This document shows, piece after piece, positions 1-8,067 of a stretch of DNA of 64,000 nt (its first letter is position 1; every line of letters starts with the position of its first letter). Under the pieces are notes generated by a model. The model was not told the DNA's origin. It did no database searches and worked only from the letters and a program-made list of their open reading frames with translations. The translations under genes were made by a program, and so were the position numbers. Source of the stretch: Candidatus Saccharimonadota bacterium (GTDB lineage Bacteria > Patescibacteriota > Saccharimonadia > Saccharimonadales > Saccharimonadaceae); contig JAQBRR010000001.1 of the NCBI GenBank assembly GCA_028286365.1, positions 434,001 to 498,000 of the forward strand, read 5' to 3'.

Positions 1-61
1 CTTAACATAAACACAAACACAAAAAAGTGCCCCGGGTGGGCGCGCAACAGCAGCATGATAG

Positions 62-94
62 GCTCGTCTCTGGAAGCAGGGGCGAGCTTTTGTT
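62..94 (+). terminator. Rho-independent terminator of an upstream unit
   Basis: A 9-bp stem (62-70 with 79-87, two G-U pairs) with an 8-base loop is followed by TTTTGTT. It should end a transcript entering from the left of the window. I recognise no gene in 1-61. Confidence 0.65.
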
Positions 95-99
95 ATACT
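94..99 (+). promoter_or_regulatory. -10 box of the tRNA-Ala unit
   Basis: TATACT lies directly after the terminator T-run and 14 bases before the tRNA-like sequence that starts at 113. It is the only obvious promoter for the tRNA-Ala at 231 and probably also for the small gene at 329. No convincing -35 box is visible because the terminator hairpin occupies that position. Confidence 0.5.
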
Positions 100-112
100 G
101 CCATATGGTTAT

Positions 113-147
113 GGGGCTGTAGCTCAGTTGCCTGGGGCATTTATGCC
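113..147 (+). pseudogene. 5' tRNA-Ala fragment
   Basis: The first 18 bases match the 5' end of the intact tRNA-Ala at 231 in 17 positions, covering the acceptor 5' strand and the start of the D arm. The match then stops; a D stem can still be drawn, but no anticodon arm, T arm or CCA end follows. It is immediately followed by GGCAT-TT-ATGCC, a small dyad. The sequence from 148 to 230 is AT-rich with no recognisable gene. It could be a relic of duplication or of integration at the tRNA. Confidence 0.5.
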
Positions 148-230
148 GAAAAAGTAATTAATAAGCAACTCTAATCCAAAAACAATTATTGGTTTAGGTT
201 ACAGAACTGTATGCGAGATGCAATAATTTT

Positions 231-307
231 GGGGCTATAGCTCAGTTGATTAGAGTGCTTCCATGGCATGGAAGAAGTCGAGGGTTTGAGTCCCTCTAGC
301 TCCACCA
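231..307 (+). tRNA. tRNA-Ala (anticodon GGC)
   Basis: A complete cloverleaf can be folded. The acceptor GGGGCTA pairs with TAGCTCC, including the G3-U70 pair that marks alanine tRNAs. The D stem is GCTC/GAGT, the anticodon stem CTTCC/GGAAG has loop ATGGCAT (anticodon GGC), and the T stem is GAGGG/CCCTC. The discriminator is A and the CCA end is encoded. Confidence 0.95.
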
Positions 308-328
308 AATTTATTAAAAAGGAAATTT

Positions 329-535
329 ATGACGGAAATTGGTGAGTATGTGGATTGGGAAGGCGGATGGGGAGGTACACCATCGAGTGAGCGTTCGGTA
401 ACAAAACCACAGCCTGAACATGATAGCGATACAGTTGATATATTACCTTCAAATAGCGAATCAGCAGATCGTATTAACCCAAGACGTGTCGGAGGAGTAG
501 TGACGAGACCTGATCGACCAACTGACTGGGACTAA
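329..535 (+). CDS. small hypothetical protein (68 aa)
   Basis: I do not recognise this protein. It is short, hydrophilic and probably disordered, with a Gly/Trp-rich start (WEGGWGG near residues 10-16), an acidic Ser/Asp-rich middle and a C-terminus ending in a TRPDRPTDWD-like motif. There is no membrane segment. The start has a purine-rich AAAAAGGA 6-13 bases upstream. It begins 21 bases after tRNA-Ala and ends 46 bases before leuS, so it may be co-transcribed with the tRNA. Clean ribosome-binding site and compact position support a real gene; function is unknown. Confidence 0.5.
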   Translation: MTEIGEYVDWEGGWGGTPSSERSVTKPQPEHDSDTVDILPSNSESADRINPRRVGGVVTRPDRPTDWD

Positions 536-581
536 ACCGCCTCTGTAATATAGTCGAGGGTTTTGCTATACTGAAAAAGTT

Positions 582-3014
582 ATGAAGCGCTATAATCCGT
601 CCGAAATTGAGCCAAAATGGCAACAAATCTGGGAAGACCAGAAGGTGAATGTTGTTGTTGCTAATCCCGAGAAGCAAAAAATCTATGTCTCGGGGATGTT
701 CCCGTATCCAAGTGGTGCAGGCATGCATACGGGACACGCGTTCAGTTATTCGATCGTTGATGCAATTGCTCGCTTTCATCGTCAACATGGTCGTAATGTC
801 CTAAACCCGATGGGCTGGGATACGTTTGGTCTGCCTGCTGAAAATTACGCAATCAAGACTGGAACTGCTCCAGCTGTCGTCACTGCTCAAAATATCGAGA
901 ACTTCAAAAAGCAATTTAAGCGCATGGGCGTCAGTATCGATTGGTCGCGTGAGCTAAACACTAGTGACCCTGAATATTATCGCTGGACCCAGTGGATCTT
1001 CACGAAATTATTCGAACGTGGCTTGGCGTACCAGAAAGAAAGTATGCAGTGGTGGTGTCCTGTCGACAAGACTGTGCTCGCCAACGAACAAGTTGAGGGT
1101 GGTCATTGTTGGCGTTGTGGTAGCGAAGTCGAAAAGAAGTCGATGAAGCAATGGTTCTTTCGTATTACCAATTATGCAGAGCAATTATTAGTTGAGATTC
1201 CTGATCTGGACTGGCCACAGAAGATCAAAACTGCCCAAACGAACTGGATTGGCAAATCCCAAGGTGCCGAGATTGAATTCAAGATTAACGAATCAGAAGA
1301 CATTATTACCGTTTTTTCTACTCGTCCCGATACGCTGTTCGGTGCAACCTTCGTTGTCTTAGCGCCTGAACACCCACTCAGCAAGCAACTTGCGACCAAG
1401 GACATGCTTGATGCAGTTGATGAGTATATTACAAAAGCTGTTAAGAAGTCAGAAATTGAGCGCATGAATGATACTCGTGAAAAAACAGGTGTTTTTACCG
1501 GATCATATGCAATTAATCCTGCGAGTGGGCAAAAGGTCCCAATTTGGATTGCTGATTACGTATTATCAGGATATGGAACTGGTGCAATTATGGCAGTCCC
1601 AGCTCACGACGAACGTGACTTTGCGTTTGCAGAGAAATATAACTTGCCAATTATTGAAGTTATCGAAAAACCAACTGATGACACCGAGGCGGGAATGTAC
1701 CACGGCGAAGGACCACTGATTAACTCTGATCGATTTGACGGAACGTCATCGAGTGATGCGCGTGAAGAAATTGTCGCATGGCTTGAAGAGCAGGGGACTG
1801 GCCATAGTCAGATTACCTACAAAATGCGTGATTGGCTTATCAGTCGTCAACGCTATTGGGGTGCGCCAATCCCGATCATCCATTGTGATGAGCACGGTGC
1901 GGTGGCTGTACCCGAGGATCAATTACCGGTTGTCCTTCCTGTTATCGAAGATTACGCACCAAAGGGCGACGGTCTATCTGCACTCGCAGCTGCCAGTGAT
2001 TGGGTGAATACAACGTGTCCCACCTGCGGTAGACCTGCCAAACGTGAGACTGACACACTTGATGGCTATGCATGTAGTAGTTGGTATTTGCTTCGCTACG
2101 CTGATCCTAAGAATGCTGAGCAGGCATGGGACCCTAAAGCGGTCAATTACTGGAATCCGGTTGATTATTACGTCGGTGGCGATCATGCAGTCGCGCATCT
2201 GTTGTATGTTCGTTTTTGGACACATGTTTTTAACGAAATGGGCTTAACTGATTTTAAAGAACCAGTCAAAAAGTTGATTTATCATGGGTATATCAATGCC
2301 GAAGACGGCACCAAGATGAGCAAAAGTAAGGGCAATGTTATTGACCCACTCGATATTATTAACCAAGGTTATGGTGCTGACTCACTACGTACCTACGTGC
2401 TATTTATGGGGCCAATTGAACTCGATGCTGCCTGGAGCTCTAAGAGCATTGCGGGAGTTTACCGATTCCTTAACCGTGTCTGGGTTCTGGCGCAGGAATA
2501 CATTGAGTCCGATAAATCATTTATGGGCAATGATACAGCCGTTACGCGAATTCAGCACAAGACGATTCGTCGCGTAACTGAGGATTTCAACCGACTGAGT
2601 TTTAATACGGCTATATCAGCGCTCATGGAATACACAAATGAACTCTATAAACTAAAAGTGGATGGATTCTCTACTGAGGTATGGGGCGAAGCACTTAATG
2701 TACTGATGCAACTTATCGCACCATTTGCGCCACATCTGAGTGAAGAATTAAACCGTGAGCTAGGCAGCGAAATTTTGGTTCAGGATATTCCGTGGCCTAT
2801 CTGGGATGATAGTTTGATCATTGACGAAACTATTACGATTATCGTGCAAGTAAATGGCAAGCTGCGAGCTAAGCTCGAAGTCGCAAAGGACTTAGGCGAG
2901 GCTGAAATTAAGGCTTTGGCACTTGCTGAAGAGAACGTACAGGCATTCGTAGGCAACAAAAAACCGGCAAAGGTTATTTATGTCCCTAGCCGGTTAGTGA
3001 ATATCGTCGTTTAG
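582..3014 (+). CDS. leuS: leucyl-tRNA synthetase
   Basis: Class I aminoacyl-tRNA synthetase that charges tRNA-Leu in the cytoplasm. The HIGH motif appears as HTGH at residues 49-52 and KMSKS at 578-582. Between them lie the CP1 editing domain and Cys-rich elements (CWRC, and CPTCGR further on). At 810 aa the length is normal for bacterial LeuRS. The start is ATG at 582 with TATACT at 567-572, only nine bases upstream, and no Shine-Dalgarno, so a leaderless message is likely. The stop codon is one base from that of the convergent gene at 3016, with no terminator visible between them. Confidence 0.97.
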   Translation: MKRYNPSEIEPKWQQIWEDQKVNVVVANPEKQKIYVSGMFPYPSGAGMHTGHAFSYSIVDAIARFHRQHGRNVLNPMGWDTFGLPAENYAIKTGTAPAVVTAQNIENFKKQFKRMGVSIDWSRELNTSDPEYYRWTQWIFTKLFERGLAYQKESMQWWCPVDKTVLANEQVEGGHCWRCGSEVEKKSMKQWFFRITNYAEQLLVEIPDLDWPQKIKTAQTNWIGKSQGAEIEFKINESEDIITVFSTRPDTLFGATFVVLAPEHPLSKQLATKDMLDAVDEYITKAVKKSEIERMNDTREKTGVFTGSYAINPASGQKVPIWIADYVLSGYGTGAIMAVPAHDERDFAFAEKYNLPIIEVIEKPTDDTEAGMYHGEGPLINSDRFDGTSSSDAREEIVAWLEEQGTGHSQITYKMRDWLISRQRYWGAPIPIIHCDEHGAVAVPEDQLPVVLPVIEDYAPKGDGLSALAAASDWVNTTCPTCGRPAKRETDTLDGYACSSWYLLRYADPKNAEQAWDPKAVNYWNPVDYYVGGDHAVAHLLYVRFWTHVFNEMGLTDFKEPVKKLIYHGYINAEDGTKMSKSKGNVIDPLDIINQGYGADSLRTYVLFMGPIELDAAWSSKSIAGVYRFLNRVWVLAQEYIESDKSFMGNDTAVTRIQHKTIRRVTEDFNRLSFNTAISALMEYTNELYKLKVDGFSTEVWGEALNVLMQLIAPFAPHLSEELNRELGSEILVQDIPWPIWDDSLIIDETITIIVQVNGKLRAKLEVAKDLGEAEIKALALAEENVQAFVGNKKPAKVIYVPSRLVNIVV

Positions 3015-3015
3015 A

Positions 3016-3516
3016 TTATTTAGTGCCAAGATCTTTTGGAGCTAATTGAACAACTAACTCATCAACTCCGTCATGATTAGGATCTGTCTCACTCAATACG
3101 AATGTGCTGTCGGGCTGAATATAATTAGCTTTTGAGATCGCAACAGCAGTCTCAAGGAGTGTGTCTACGCCATTTTCCTCGTGAGTGAGATTATGCGCTT
3201 CCGCGAAGGCAAGTGCGTCATCATAAAGGTGGTTACCAGGGTTAACGATCGCAGAATCGGGTACGACCTCGCTTGAATCGGCTTGTTTAGTTGCTGTTTT
3301 ATCAAGGAGGGCAAGAAAGTCAGCATGTTCTTTACTAATTTTATCACTGGCTGCGACGGCTTTGTCATGGTTAGCGTTATTTGCAACTGTCTGGCCTACG
3401 AGAAGTCCAGCACCAACAAGAGCAAGCGAACCTAATACGATTGTCACAGGTAAACCGCGTTTTCGTAATTTCTCTGCTCGTGTAAGTTGTGGCTCAGTTG
3501 GTGTTCGTTTTGTCAT
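3016..3516 (-). CDS. single-pass membrane protein, unknown function (166 aa)
   Basis: The N-terminus is a basic cytoplasmic segment (about residues 1-25) followed by one hydrophobic helix (about 24-46). The remaining 120 residues should face outward. They include an Asp-rich stretch near the C-terminus (ETDPNHDGVDE) that resembles a calcium-binding loop but lacks a full EF-hand context. I do not recognise the family. On its own strand TATGAT lies six bases before the ATG, which fits a leaderless start. It is convergent with leuS. Confidence 0.75.
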   Translation of the reverse strand: MTKRTPTEPQLTRAEKLRKRGLPVTIVLGSLALVGAGLLVGQTVANNANHDKAVAASDKISKEHADFLALLDKTATKQADSSEVVPDSAIVNPGNHLYDDALAFAEAHNLTHEENGVDTLLETAVAISKANYIQPDSTFVLSETDPNHDGVDELVVQLAPKDLGTK

Positions 3517-3579
3517 AATTTCATCATACCACTAATGTTTATAAATGTCAAGTATTTGTGTCACTATAATCATAAGCAC

Positions 3580-3608
3580 TTGAGTATAGCTCCCACATCC
3601 GTTATAAT
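3580..3608 (+). promoter_or_regulatory. rpmF promoter (-35/-10)
   Basis: TTGAGT (3580-3585), a 17-base spacer and TATAAT (3603-3608) form a near-consensus vegetative promoter. Transcription should start near 3615, giving a leader of about 35 bases before rpmF. Confidence 0.7.
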
Positions 3609-3649
3609 AGCATATAAGTTTTAAAATAACCGATAAAGGAGTACCTTAC

Positions 3650-3823
3650 ATGGGACAGCCAAAGAAACAGAGTAGTCCACGTAAAACTGGTCTTCGTCGC
3701 AGTCACCTGCGCCTTGAACTAGCTCGACGTGTCAACGCTAAATCACCAGTAAAAGCCCGCACCACTCGTAAAGAGACAGGCAAAGCCTTGGCAATCAAAA
3801 CAGTTAAAGCGCTCGCAAAATAA
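3650..3823 (+). CDS. rpmF: 50S ribosomal protein L32
   Basis: A 57-residue basic protein beginning MGQPKKQSS and carrying RKTGLRRSHLRL, the region conserved in L32 (RRSH). It is a component of the large ribosomal subunit. The C-terminal zinc-binding cysteines found in many L32 proteins are absent; this one has no cysteine. The ATG is preceded by AAAGGAG with a good spacing, and by the promoter at 3580-3608. It is followed by nusB after 48 bases. Identification rests on the N-terminal motif and size. Confidence 0.85.
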   Translation: MGQPKKQSSPRKTGLRRSHLRLELARRVNAKSPVKARTTRKETGKALAIKTVKALAK

Positions 3824-3871
3824 CCAACACTTGGTTAGTTTAAAAATACATTAAAAAAGGAATAAAACGCT

Positions 3872-4330
3872 ATGGCATCTAATCGTCACCTCGGTCGCAT
3901 CGTTGCCTTGCAGTCGTTGTACGAGTACGAATTTCGTCTACAGTCTGAAGATAAGTCTGTAGATATTAACGAAATTTTGACGCGAAATCTTGATCGCTAT
4001 GAGGCAGCAATTGAGGATAAGACCTTTGTGACTAAGCTCGTCAAAGGTGTTATCAAGGTCCAAGATGATCTAGATTCTAAGATTGCGCCCATTGCACCAG
4101 ATTGGCCGATTGATCAGATTGCGCGCATTGACCGCAATATTTTGCGTATCGGTGTGTACGAGCTGTTGCATCAAGCCGAAATTGTTCCACCAAAAGTGGC
4201 TATCAATGAGGCGGTTGAACTCGCAAAAGCGTTCGGTTCTGATAACTCAAGCAAGTTCGTTAACGGAGTACTTGGTACTGCGTATAGAACGCTTGTAGAG
4301 GATACGACCAATGGTAGCACCACAGTTTGA
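3872..4330 (+). CDS. nusB: transcription antitermination factor NusB
   Basis: All-helical RNA-binding factor that, with NusE (S10), joins the rRNA antitermination complex. The start ASNRHLGRIVALQSLYEYEF and the segment WPIDQIARIDRNILRIGVYELL...PPKVAINEAVELAKAFG...KFVNGVLG are typical of NusB. The length of 152 aa is normal. AAAAAGGAA upstream acts as ribosome-binding site. Its last 20 bases overlap the start of the Nudix gene, so the two are probably translationally coupled, in the order rpmF-nusB-nudix-rnc. Confidence 0.95.
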   Translation: MASNRHLGRIVALQSLYEYEFRLQSEDKSVDINEILTRNLDRYEAAIEDKTFVTKLVKGVIKVQDDLDSKIAPIAPDWPIDQIARIDRNILRIGVYELLHQAEIVPPKVAINEAVELAKAFGSDNSSKFVNGVLGTAYRTLVEDTTNGSTTV

Positions 4331-4805
4331 TAAGTTTAAGAAGTATTTTAGCCGTAAAAAGCCATCAATCCAAGAGATAGTTCGTGAGCCAACCGCTGGC
4401 GGCGTGGTTTTTCGACGTGATGATAAGGGTGCAATTGAGATCTTGCTAATTCAAGACGCAAAAGACCGCTGGACAATTCCGAAGGGTCACATCGAAGAGG
4501 GCGAAACAGCTCAGCAAACAGCTCAGCGCGAAATTGGCGAAGAAGCAGGTCTGACAGATACGGAAATTCTTGGCTGGCTTGGTAAAATTCACTTTCGTTA
4601 CCGACGTGTTGATAAATTAGTGTTGATGACAACGCAGATTTACCTGGTTAGGGCTGGGGGTGATACTAACGCAATCCAAAAAGAAGAGTGGATGAACGGT
4701 ATTAAATGGTTTAAATTCCAAGATGCTTTGGATGCGATTGAATACGAGGACATAGGAAAATTGATGCTTCTAGGCATGAAGCGCATACGACAGGAGAACT
4801 TATAA
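4311..4805 (+). CDS. Nudix hydrolase (164 aa)
   Basis: The Nudix box is complete: G-x5-E-x7-REIGEEAGL at about residues 62-84, with the metal-binding glutamates present. It should hydrolyse a nucleoside diphosphate linked to another group; the substrate cannot be deduced. The 25-residue basic N-terminus is outside the fold. The gene overlaps nusB by 20 bases and its stop overlaps the rnc start (TAATG), so it sits inside an RNA-metabolism operon. A role in RNA cap or nucleotide housekeeping is possible but only a guess. Confidence 0.9.
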   Translation: MVAPQFDKFKKYFSRKKPSIQEIVREPTAGGVVFRRDDKGAIEILLIQDAKDRWTIPKGHIEEGETAQQTAQREIGEEAGLTDTEILGWLGKIHFRYRRVDKLVLMTTQIYLVRAGGDTNAIQKEEWMNGIKWFKFQDALDAIEYEDIGKLMLLGMKRIRQENL

Positions 4806-5536
4806 TGACAGGAATGCCAACCGCACCATATCAGGATTTTGCCCGGACCCACCTTGGATTTGAATTCGAGGATATTGGTCTACTTGTTACGGCATTAACG
4901 CACCGAAGCTACGTCAATGAGCATAAAAAGAGCGTTAGTGAGCACAATGAACGCCTCGAGTTCCTCGGGGATGCAGTACTTGAACTAGTCGTAACTGACT
5001 TTTTATTCAGAAATTATAATGAACCAGAAGGAATTCTGACGAGTTGGCGCGCGGCACTTGTGCGTACTGAGAGCATTGGCGCAGCTGGTGACAAGTTAGG
5101 GTACGAACCACTTGTACGAATGAGTCGGGGCGAGAAACAAGGCAGTGATCGCGCACGTCAACAGATCTTAGCGAATGCTTTTGAGGCGGTGATTGGTGCA
5201 ATCTATCTTGAACGTGGCTACGATGACGCTGCTGTCTTTATTGCCACGCATATCACAAGCAAGCTTGAGGCAATTCTCCAGGCAGGAACGTGGCGTGACG
5301 CTAAATCACACCTCCAGGAAGTCTCACAGCGCTATGATAACCAGACACCACAATACCGGGTTATGGAAGAGATTGGTCCTGATCACGACAAGATTTTTAC
5401 TTTAGGAGTATTTGTTAATGACAACTTGCTGGGCAAAGGCAGTGGACCAAGTAAGCAAGTCGCTCAGCAAGCCGCTGCCCAAGCCGCTCTTGTCACATAT
5501 ATGAATCGTGAAGAGAGACGCGAGAAAACAGATTGA
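4805..5536 (+). CDS. rnc: ribonuclease III
   Basis: Double-strand-specific endoribonuclease for rRNA and mRNA processing. The signature NERLEFLGD is at residues 48-56, with the second acidic cluster near residues 120-126 (NAFEAVIGA). A double-stranded RNA-binding domain follows at about 160-235, ending GPSKQVAQQAAAQAAL. The length of 243 aa is typical. The start codon shares one base with the upstream Nudix stop. The stop is TGA and overlaps the -35 box of the rpsP promoter. Confidence 0.97.
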   Translation: MTGMPTAPYQDFARTHLGFEFEDIGLLVTALTHRSYVNEHKKSVSEHNERLEFLGDAVLELVVTDFLFRNYNEPEGILTSWRAALVRTESIGAAGDKLGYEPLVRMSRGEKQGSDRARQQILANAFEAVIGAIYLERGYDDAAVFIATHITSKLEAILQAGTWRDAKSHLQEVSQRYDNQTPQYRVMEEIGPDHDKIFTLGVFVNDNLLGKGSGPSKQVAQQAAAQAALVTYMNREERREKTD

Positions 5537-5561
5537 CAGATACGCTCTAACGGTGTAAACT
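5533..5561 (+). promoter_or_regulatory. rpsP promoter (-35/-10)
   Basis: A perfect TTGACA (5533-5538), 17-base spacer and TAAACT (5556-5561). The predicted start is near 5568. The resulting leader of about 58 bases contains a 6-bp hairpin (5572-5577 with 5581-5586) ahead of the ribosome-binding site AAGGAA near 5611. The -35 box lies over the rnc stop codon. Confidence 0.75.
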
Positions 5562-5625
5562 CGAACGAGTCGTAGATTTTATCTACTAGAGACATTAACG
5601 GATAATAGAAAAGGAATTTTATTTT

Positions 5626-6075
5626 ATGCTAGCAATTCGCTTGCAACGCGTCGGCCGCCAAGGCTACGCAACGTACCGCCTCGCTGTTCAAGAGGCACAA
5701 CGTCACCCAAGTAGTGGCCGTGTTGTTGCCTATGTCGGCAGCTATAACCCTCACACCAAGGCAGCTACTATTCAAGTCGAATTAGCACAAAAATACCTTG
5801 ATAATGGCGCACAGCCAACCCCTCGTGTCGTAAAACTACTTGCTGATGCCGGTGTTAAACTACCAAACTGGGTAGTTAAGGCGACAAATAAGTCGAAGAC
5901 TACTCGTAATGCAGACAAGCTCCGCAAGAATCAACCAAAAGTTGAAGAAGTTGCAGAGGAAGTAGCTCCTGAAGTTGAAGTTGTCACAGAAGACGTTACT
6001 CCTGAGGTTGTAGAAACTCCCGAAGAAGCCGAAGCGCCAGCCGAACCAGTCGTCGAAGCAACTGACGAAGCATAG
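5626..6075 (+). CDS. rpsP: 30S ribosomal protein S16 with acidic tail
   Basis: Residues 1 to about 82 form S16 (LAIRLQRVGRQGYATYRLAV...SYNPH), a small-subunit assembly protein. A basic linker follows, and residues about 106-149 are an acidic, Glu/Val/Pro/Ala-rich low-complexity tail not found in the 80-90 residue S16 of most bacteria. Strong promoter and ribosome-binding site upstream and a terminator directly downstream make it a single-gene unit. Separation from trmD (usually close by) is caused by the KH gene and the GC-rich gene between them. Confidence 0.95.
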   Translation: MLAIRLQRVGRQGYATYRLAVQEAQRHPSSGRVVAYVGSYNPHTKAATIQVELAQKYLDNGAQPTPRVVKLLADAGVKLPNWVVKATNKSKTTRNADKLRKNQPKVEEVAEEVAPEVEVVTEDVTPEVVETPEEAEAPAEPVVEATDEA

Positions 6076-6099
6076 ATAACCCAAAGTCACACCTAGAAG

Positions 6100-6118
6100 C
6101 GCCCAATCGGGCGTTTTT
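6100..6118 (+). terminator. rpsP terminator
   Basis: CGCCC-AATC-GGGCG followed by TTTTTATTTT, 24 bases after the rpsP stop codon. Confidence 0.85.
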
Positions 6119-6247
6119 ATTTTGCCAAGGACGGACCTTTGCTCAGGAACGTTTAAGCTTTTCGAACGAAAAATGCTTGTGCTACAATGGGAGTACGATA
6201 TTAGTTAGTGTGACGAATGGCTATATGCTAGAGGCATGGAGGGTAAT

Positions 6248-6706
6248 ATGTCAACAATCGACCAGCAATTTATTGAATATATCGTTAAATCAGTCGTTGG
6301 ACACCCTGACGACGTTATCGTTGAACGTATCATCGACGAAAAAGGAGTATTACTGTCACTGACCGTTAACCCAGAAGATCTGGGACGTGTAATCGGTAAA
6401 CGTGGTGTAACTGCGCAAAGTCTCCGTACATTGCTTCGTGCTCTTGGGACAAAAAATGATGCACGATACAACCTAAAAATCATTAATAATGACGATGATC
6501 GTGAGCACTATACAATATCATCCGATGACTCAACTTCCAGTGACACGACGAGTAGTTCTGATGATTCTAGTGATACTTTAGAGACTTCTGACGAAGAAAC
6601 GACAGCACCTGTGAATAAGTCAACAGATACACCTGTGGATAATGCTAGCGATTACTCAAAAAAGACTCGAGAAGAGCTTGCAGAACTAGACGACCTCGAT
6701 ATATAA
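6248..6706 (+). CDS. khpA: KH-domain RNA-binding protein (KhpA-like) with acidic tail
   Basis: Residues 1-82 are a single KH domain with the GxxG loop as GKRG at residues 50-53 (RVIGKRGVTAQSLRTLL), as in the KhpA family of small RNA-binding proteins usually found between rpsP and trmD. Residues about 83-152 are Ser/Asp/Thr-rich and probably disordered, about doubling the usual length. I chose ATG 6248 because GGAGGG lies just before it; an in-frame ATG at 6236 overlaps that site. A -10 box TACAAT (6182-6187) is upstream. Gene order rpsP-khpA-trmD supports the call. Confidence 0.88.
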   Translation: MSTIDQQFIEYIVKSVVGHPDDVIVERIIDEKGVLLSLTVNPEDLGRVIGKRGVTAQSLRTLLRALGTKNDARYNLKIINNDDDREHYTISSDDSTSSDTTSSSDDSSDTLETSDEETTAPVNKSTDTPVDNASDYSKKTREELAELDDLDI

Positions 6707-6785
6707 TCATTAACAGTTCTAAAGATACCTGAACTGCGAGAAGCTCATGCGAGCAAACCTACAGGTTTGAGAGCCTTATATGTAT

Positions 6786-6814
6786 AAAAAACTGCCGTTT
6801 AAAGGCAGTTTTTT
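6786..6814 (+). terminator. terminator after the KH gene (bidirectional)
   Basis: AAAACTGCC (6788-6796) pairs with GGCAGTTTT (6804-6812); A and T runs on either side let it act on both strands. It also lies 3' of the minus-strand gene at 6910. Confidence 0.85.
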
Positions 6815-6823
6815 ATTTGTGTT

Positions 6824-6868
6824 GCAGCTAACTGAATTATCGAAAGGTTCAATAACTCAGTTAGCTGC
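6824..6868. repeat. perfect 12-bp inverted repeat
   Basis: GCAGCTAACTGA (6824-6835) is exactly complementary to TCAGTTAGCTGC (6857-6868) with a 21-base spacer. There is no T-run directly after it. It is followed by a second structured stretch up to about 6908, where AGTCCC pairs with GGGACT around an inner ACCC/GGGT. Together they sit between the 3' ends of the KH gene and the GC-rich gene. They could be an RNA 3' structure or a mobile-element end. Confidence 0.7.
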
Positions 6869-6909
6869 CCGGAGTCCCGTTCAGCCAACCCTTTCAGGGG
6901 TGTCGGGGA

Positions 6910-7308
6910 CTACGGGCTTTTGACCCAGTGTGGAGTTGTCGGCTGTAAGCCAGCACCGACAAGCTGTCGGTTGAAGGGGCTGACTCTTGTCGCGCTGATG
7001 AAAGCGCGTTCTAAGTCGGAGGCAACCTCCCAGAGCATTGTGCAGACTTGTGTGTTCCATCCGTCGGTTCCGTCAGGAATACCGCACTCCACGAAGGTCT
7101 TGGTGACCAAGGTGTGTGGCTTGAGCCCATCGAAGCCGGTGAAGTTGCCTTCGCTCGCGTCGATCTCGACGATCGTCAGTGAGCGGGAAGCGACATCGTC
7201 GACAATGCTGATGGGCATATCGAACAGGTGGTTCACGACTGTCACCCGCATGCCTTTCGTCAGGTCCTTGACCATCAGTGCGGCGGGGTGAAGTGGTGGA
7301 TTTGTCAA
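6910..7308 (-). CDS. GC-rich orphan protein (132 aa)
   Basis: I do not recognise this protein. It has no membrane segment or known motif. The start is TTG at 7308, chosen because AAGGAG lies five bases upstream on the minus strand; the first ATG is 11 codons further in and has no such site. Codon use is clearly different from every neighbour, with C or G in most third positions. It is flanked on its 3' side by the hairpins at 6786-6900 and splits the usual khpA-trmD neighbourhood. It looks like a recently acquired gene. A long open frame on the other strand (6920-7291) is probably a by-product of the GC bias. Confidence 0.6.
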   Translation of the reverse strand: MTNPPLHPAALMVKDLTKGMRVTVVNHLFDMPISIVDDVASRSLTIVEIDASEGNFTGFDGLKPHTLVTKTFVECGIPDGTDGWNTQVCTMLWEVASDLERAFISATRVSPFNRQLVGAGLQPTTPHWVKSP

Positions 7309-7407
7309 AATTTCTCCTTGTGGGTCGGGCTTTAACTTACGTTTAGGCCAATCTTCATATTACCACATATTTACAGTTCAGTCAATCTAACGTACACTGA
7401 GTAACAG

Positions 7408-8067
7408 ATGAAAAAGATACAAGTTATTACGTTATTCCCTGAGATGTTGGACGGTGTGCTGAACACGTCTATGCTATGGAAAGCACAGGAACAAAAGGCT
7501 GTAGAGTTTCGTATGGTTAACCTAAGAGATTTTGGGTTAGGTCCTCGTAAAAGGGTTGATGATACACCCTATGGTGGCGGTGATGGGATGCTTTTGATGC
7601 CAGAACCTCTTTTTGCGGCTGTTAATGATGCGAAGGCATACGATCCAACGGCGAAAGTAATTATAATGACGCCTCGTGGACAACGCTGGAAGCAATCTCT
7701 TGCCCAAGAATGGTCAGATAGTGAAACTGGTTATATATTCATCTGTGGTCGCTACGAGGGCTATGACGAGCGCATACTGACAGTGGTTGATGAAGAAGTG
7801 AGTGTTGGTGATTATGTACTGACAGGAGGCGAGTTACCGGCTATGACAATTATTGATAGCATCGTACGCCTTATTCCAGGGGTATTAGGTGGTGAGAATA
7901 GTGCAGCGATTGAAAGTTTTAGTGATGGTGAGACATTAGAGTTCCCCCAATATACCAAACCCGCAGAGTTTAACGGTATGAAAGTTCCCGATGTCTTGCT
8001 AAGTGGTAACCACGCTCAGATTGCTAAATGGCGAGAAGAGAATTCAGTAAAAGCTGAGTTCTCGTAG
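7408..8067 (+). CDS. trmD: tRNA (guanine37-N1)-methyltransferase
   Basis: SPOUT-class enzyme that methylates G37 next to the anticodon using S-adenosylmethionine and prevents frameshifting. The N-terminus IQVITLFPEM, the stretch KRVDDTPYGGGDGMLL, and the knot region ICGRYEGYDER...SVGDYVLTGGELPAM are diagnostic. The length of 219 aa is slightly short but complete. TACACT lies nine bases before the ATG, with no Shine-Dalgarno, so the message is probably leaderless. No rimM is present beside it. Confidence 0.96.
   Translation: MKKIQVITLFPEMLDGVLNTSMLWKAQEQKAVEFRMVNLRDFGLGPRKRVDDTPYGGGDGMLLMPEPLFAAVNDAKAYDPTAKVIIMTPRGQRWKQSLAQEWSDSETGYIFICGRYEGYDERILTVVDEEVSVGDYVLTGGELPAMTIIDSIVRLIPGVLGGENSAAIESFSDGETLEFPQYTKPAEFNGMKVPDVLLSGNHAQIAKWREENSVKAEFS

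Noticed and set aside
1..100. GGAAGCAG within the first hairpin suggested a signal-recognition-particle RNA end.
   Set aside because: The asymmetric loops of SRP domain IV are missing, and the stem plus T-run fits a simple terminator.
113..307. A single tRNA split by a group I intron (5' half at 113, 3' half further on).
   Set aside because: The downstream tRNA-Ala is complete in itself, and the interval lacks a recognisable intron core.
6920..7291. Forward-strand open frame of 123 codons over the GC-rich gene.
   Set aside because: It has no ribosome-binding site or promoter. High third-position GC on the opposite strand creates such frames.
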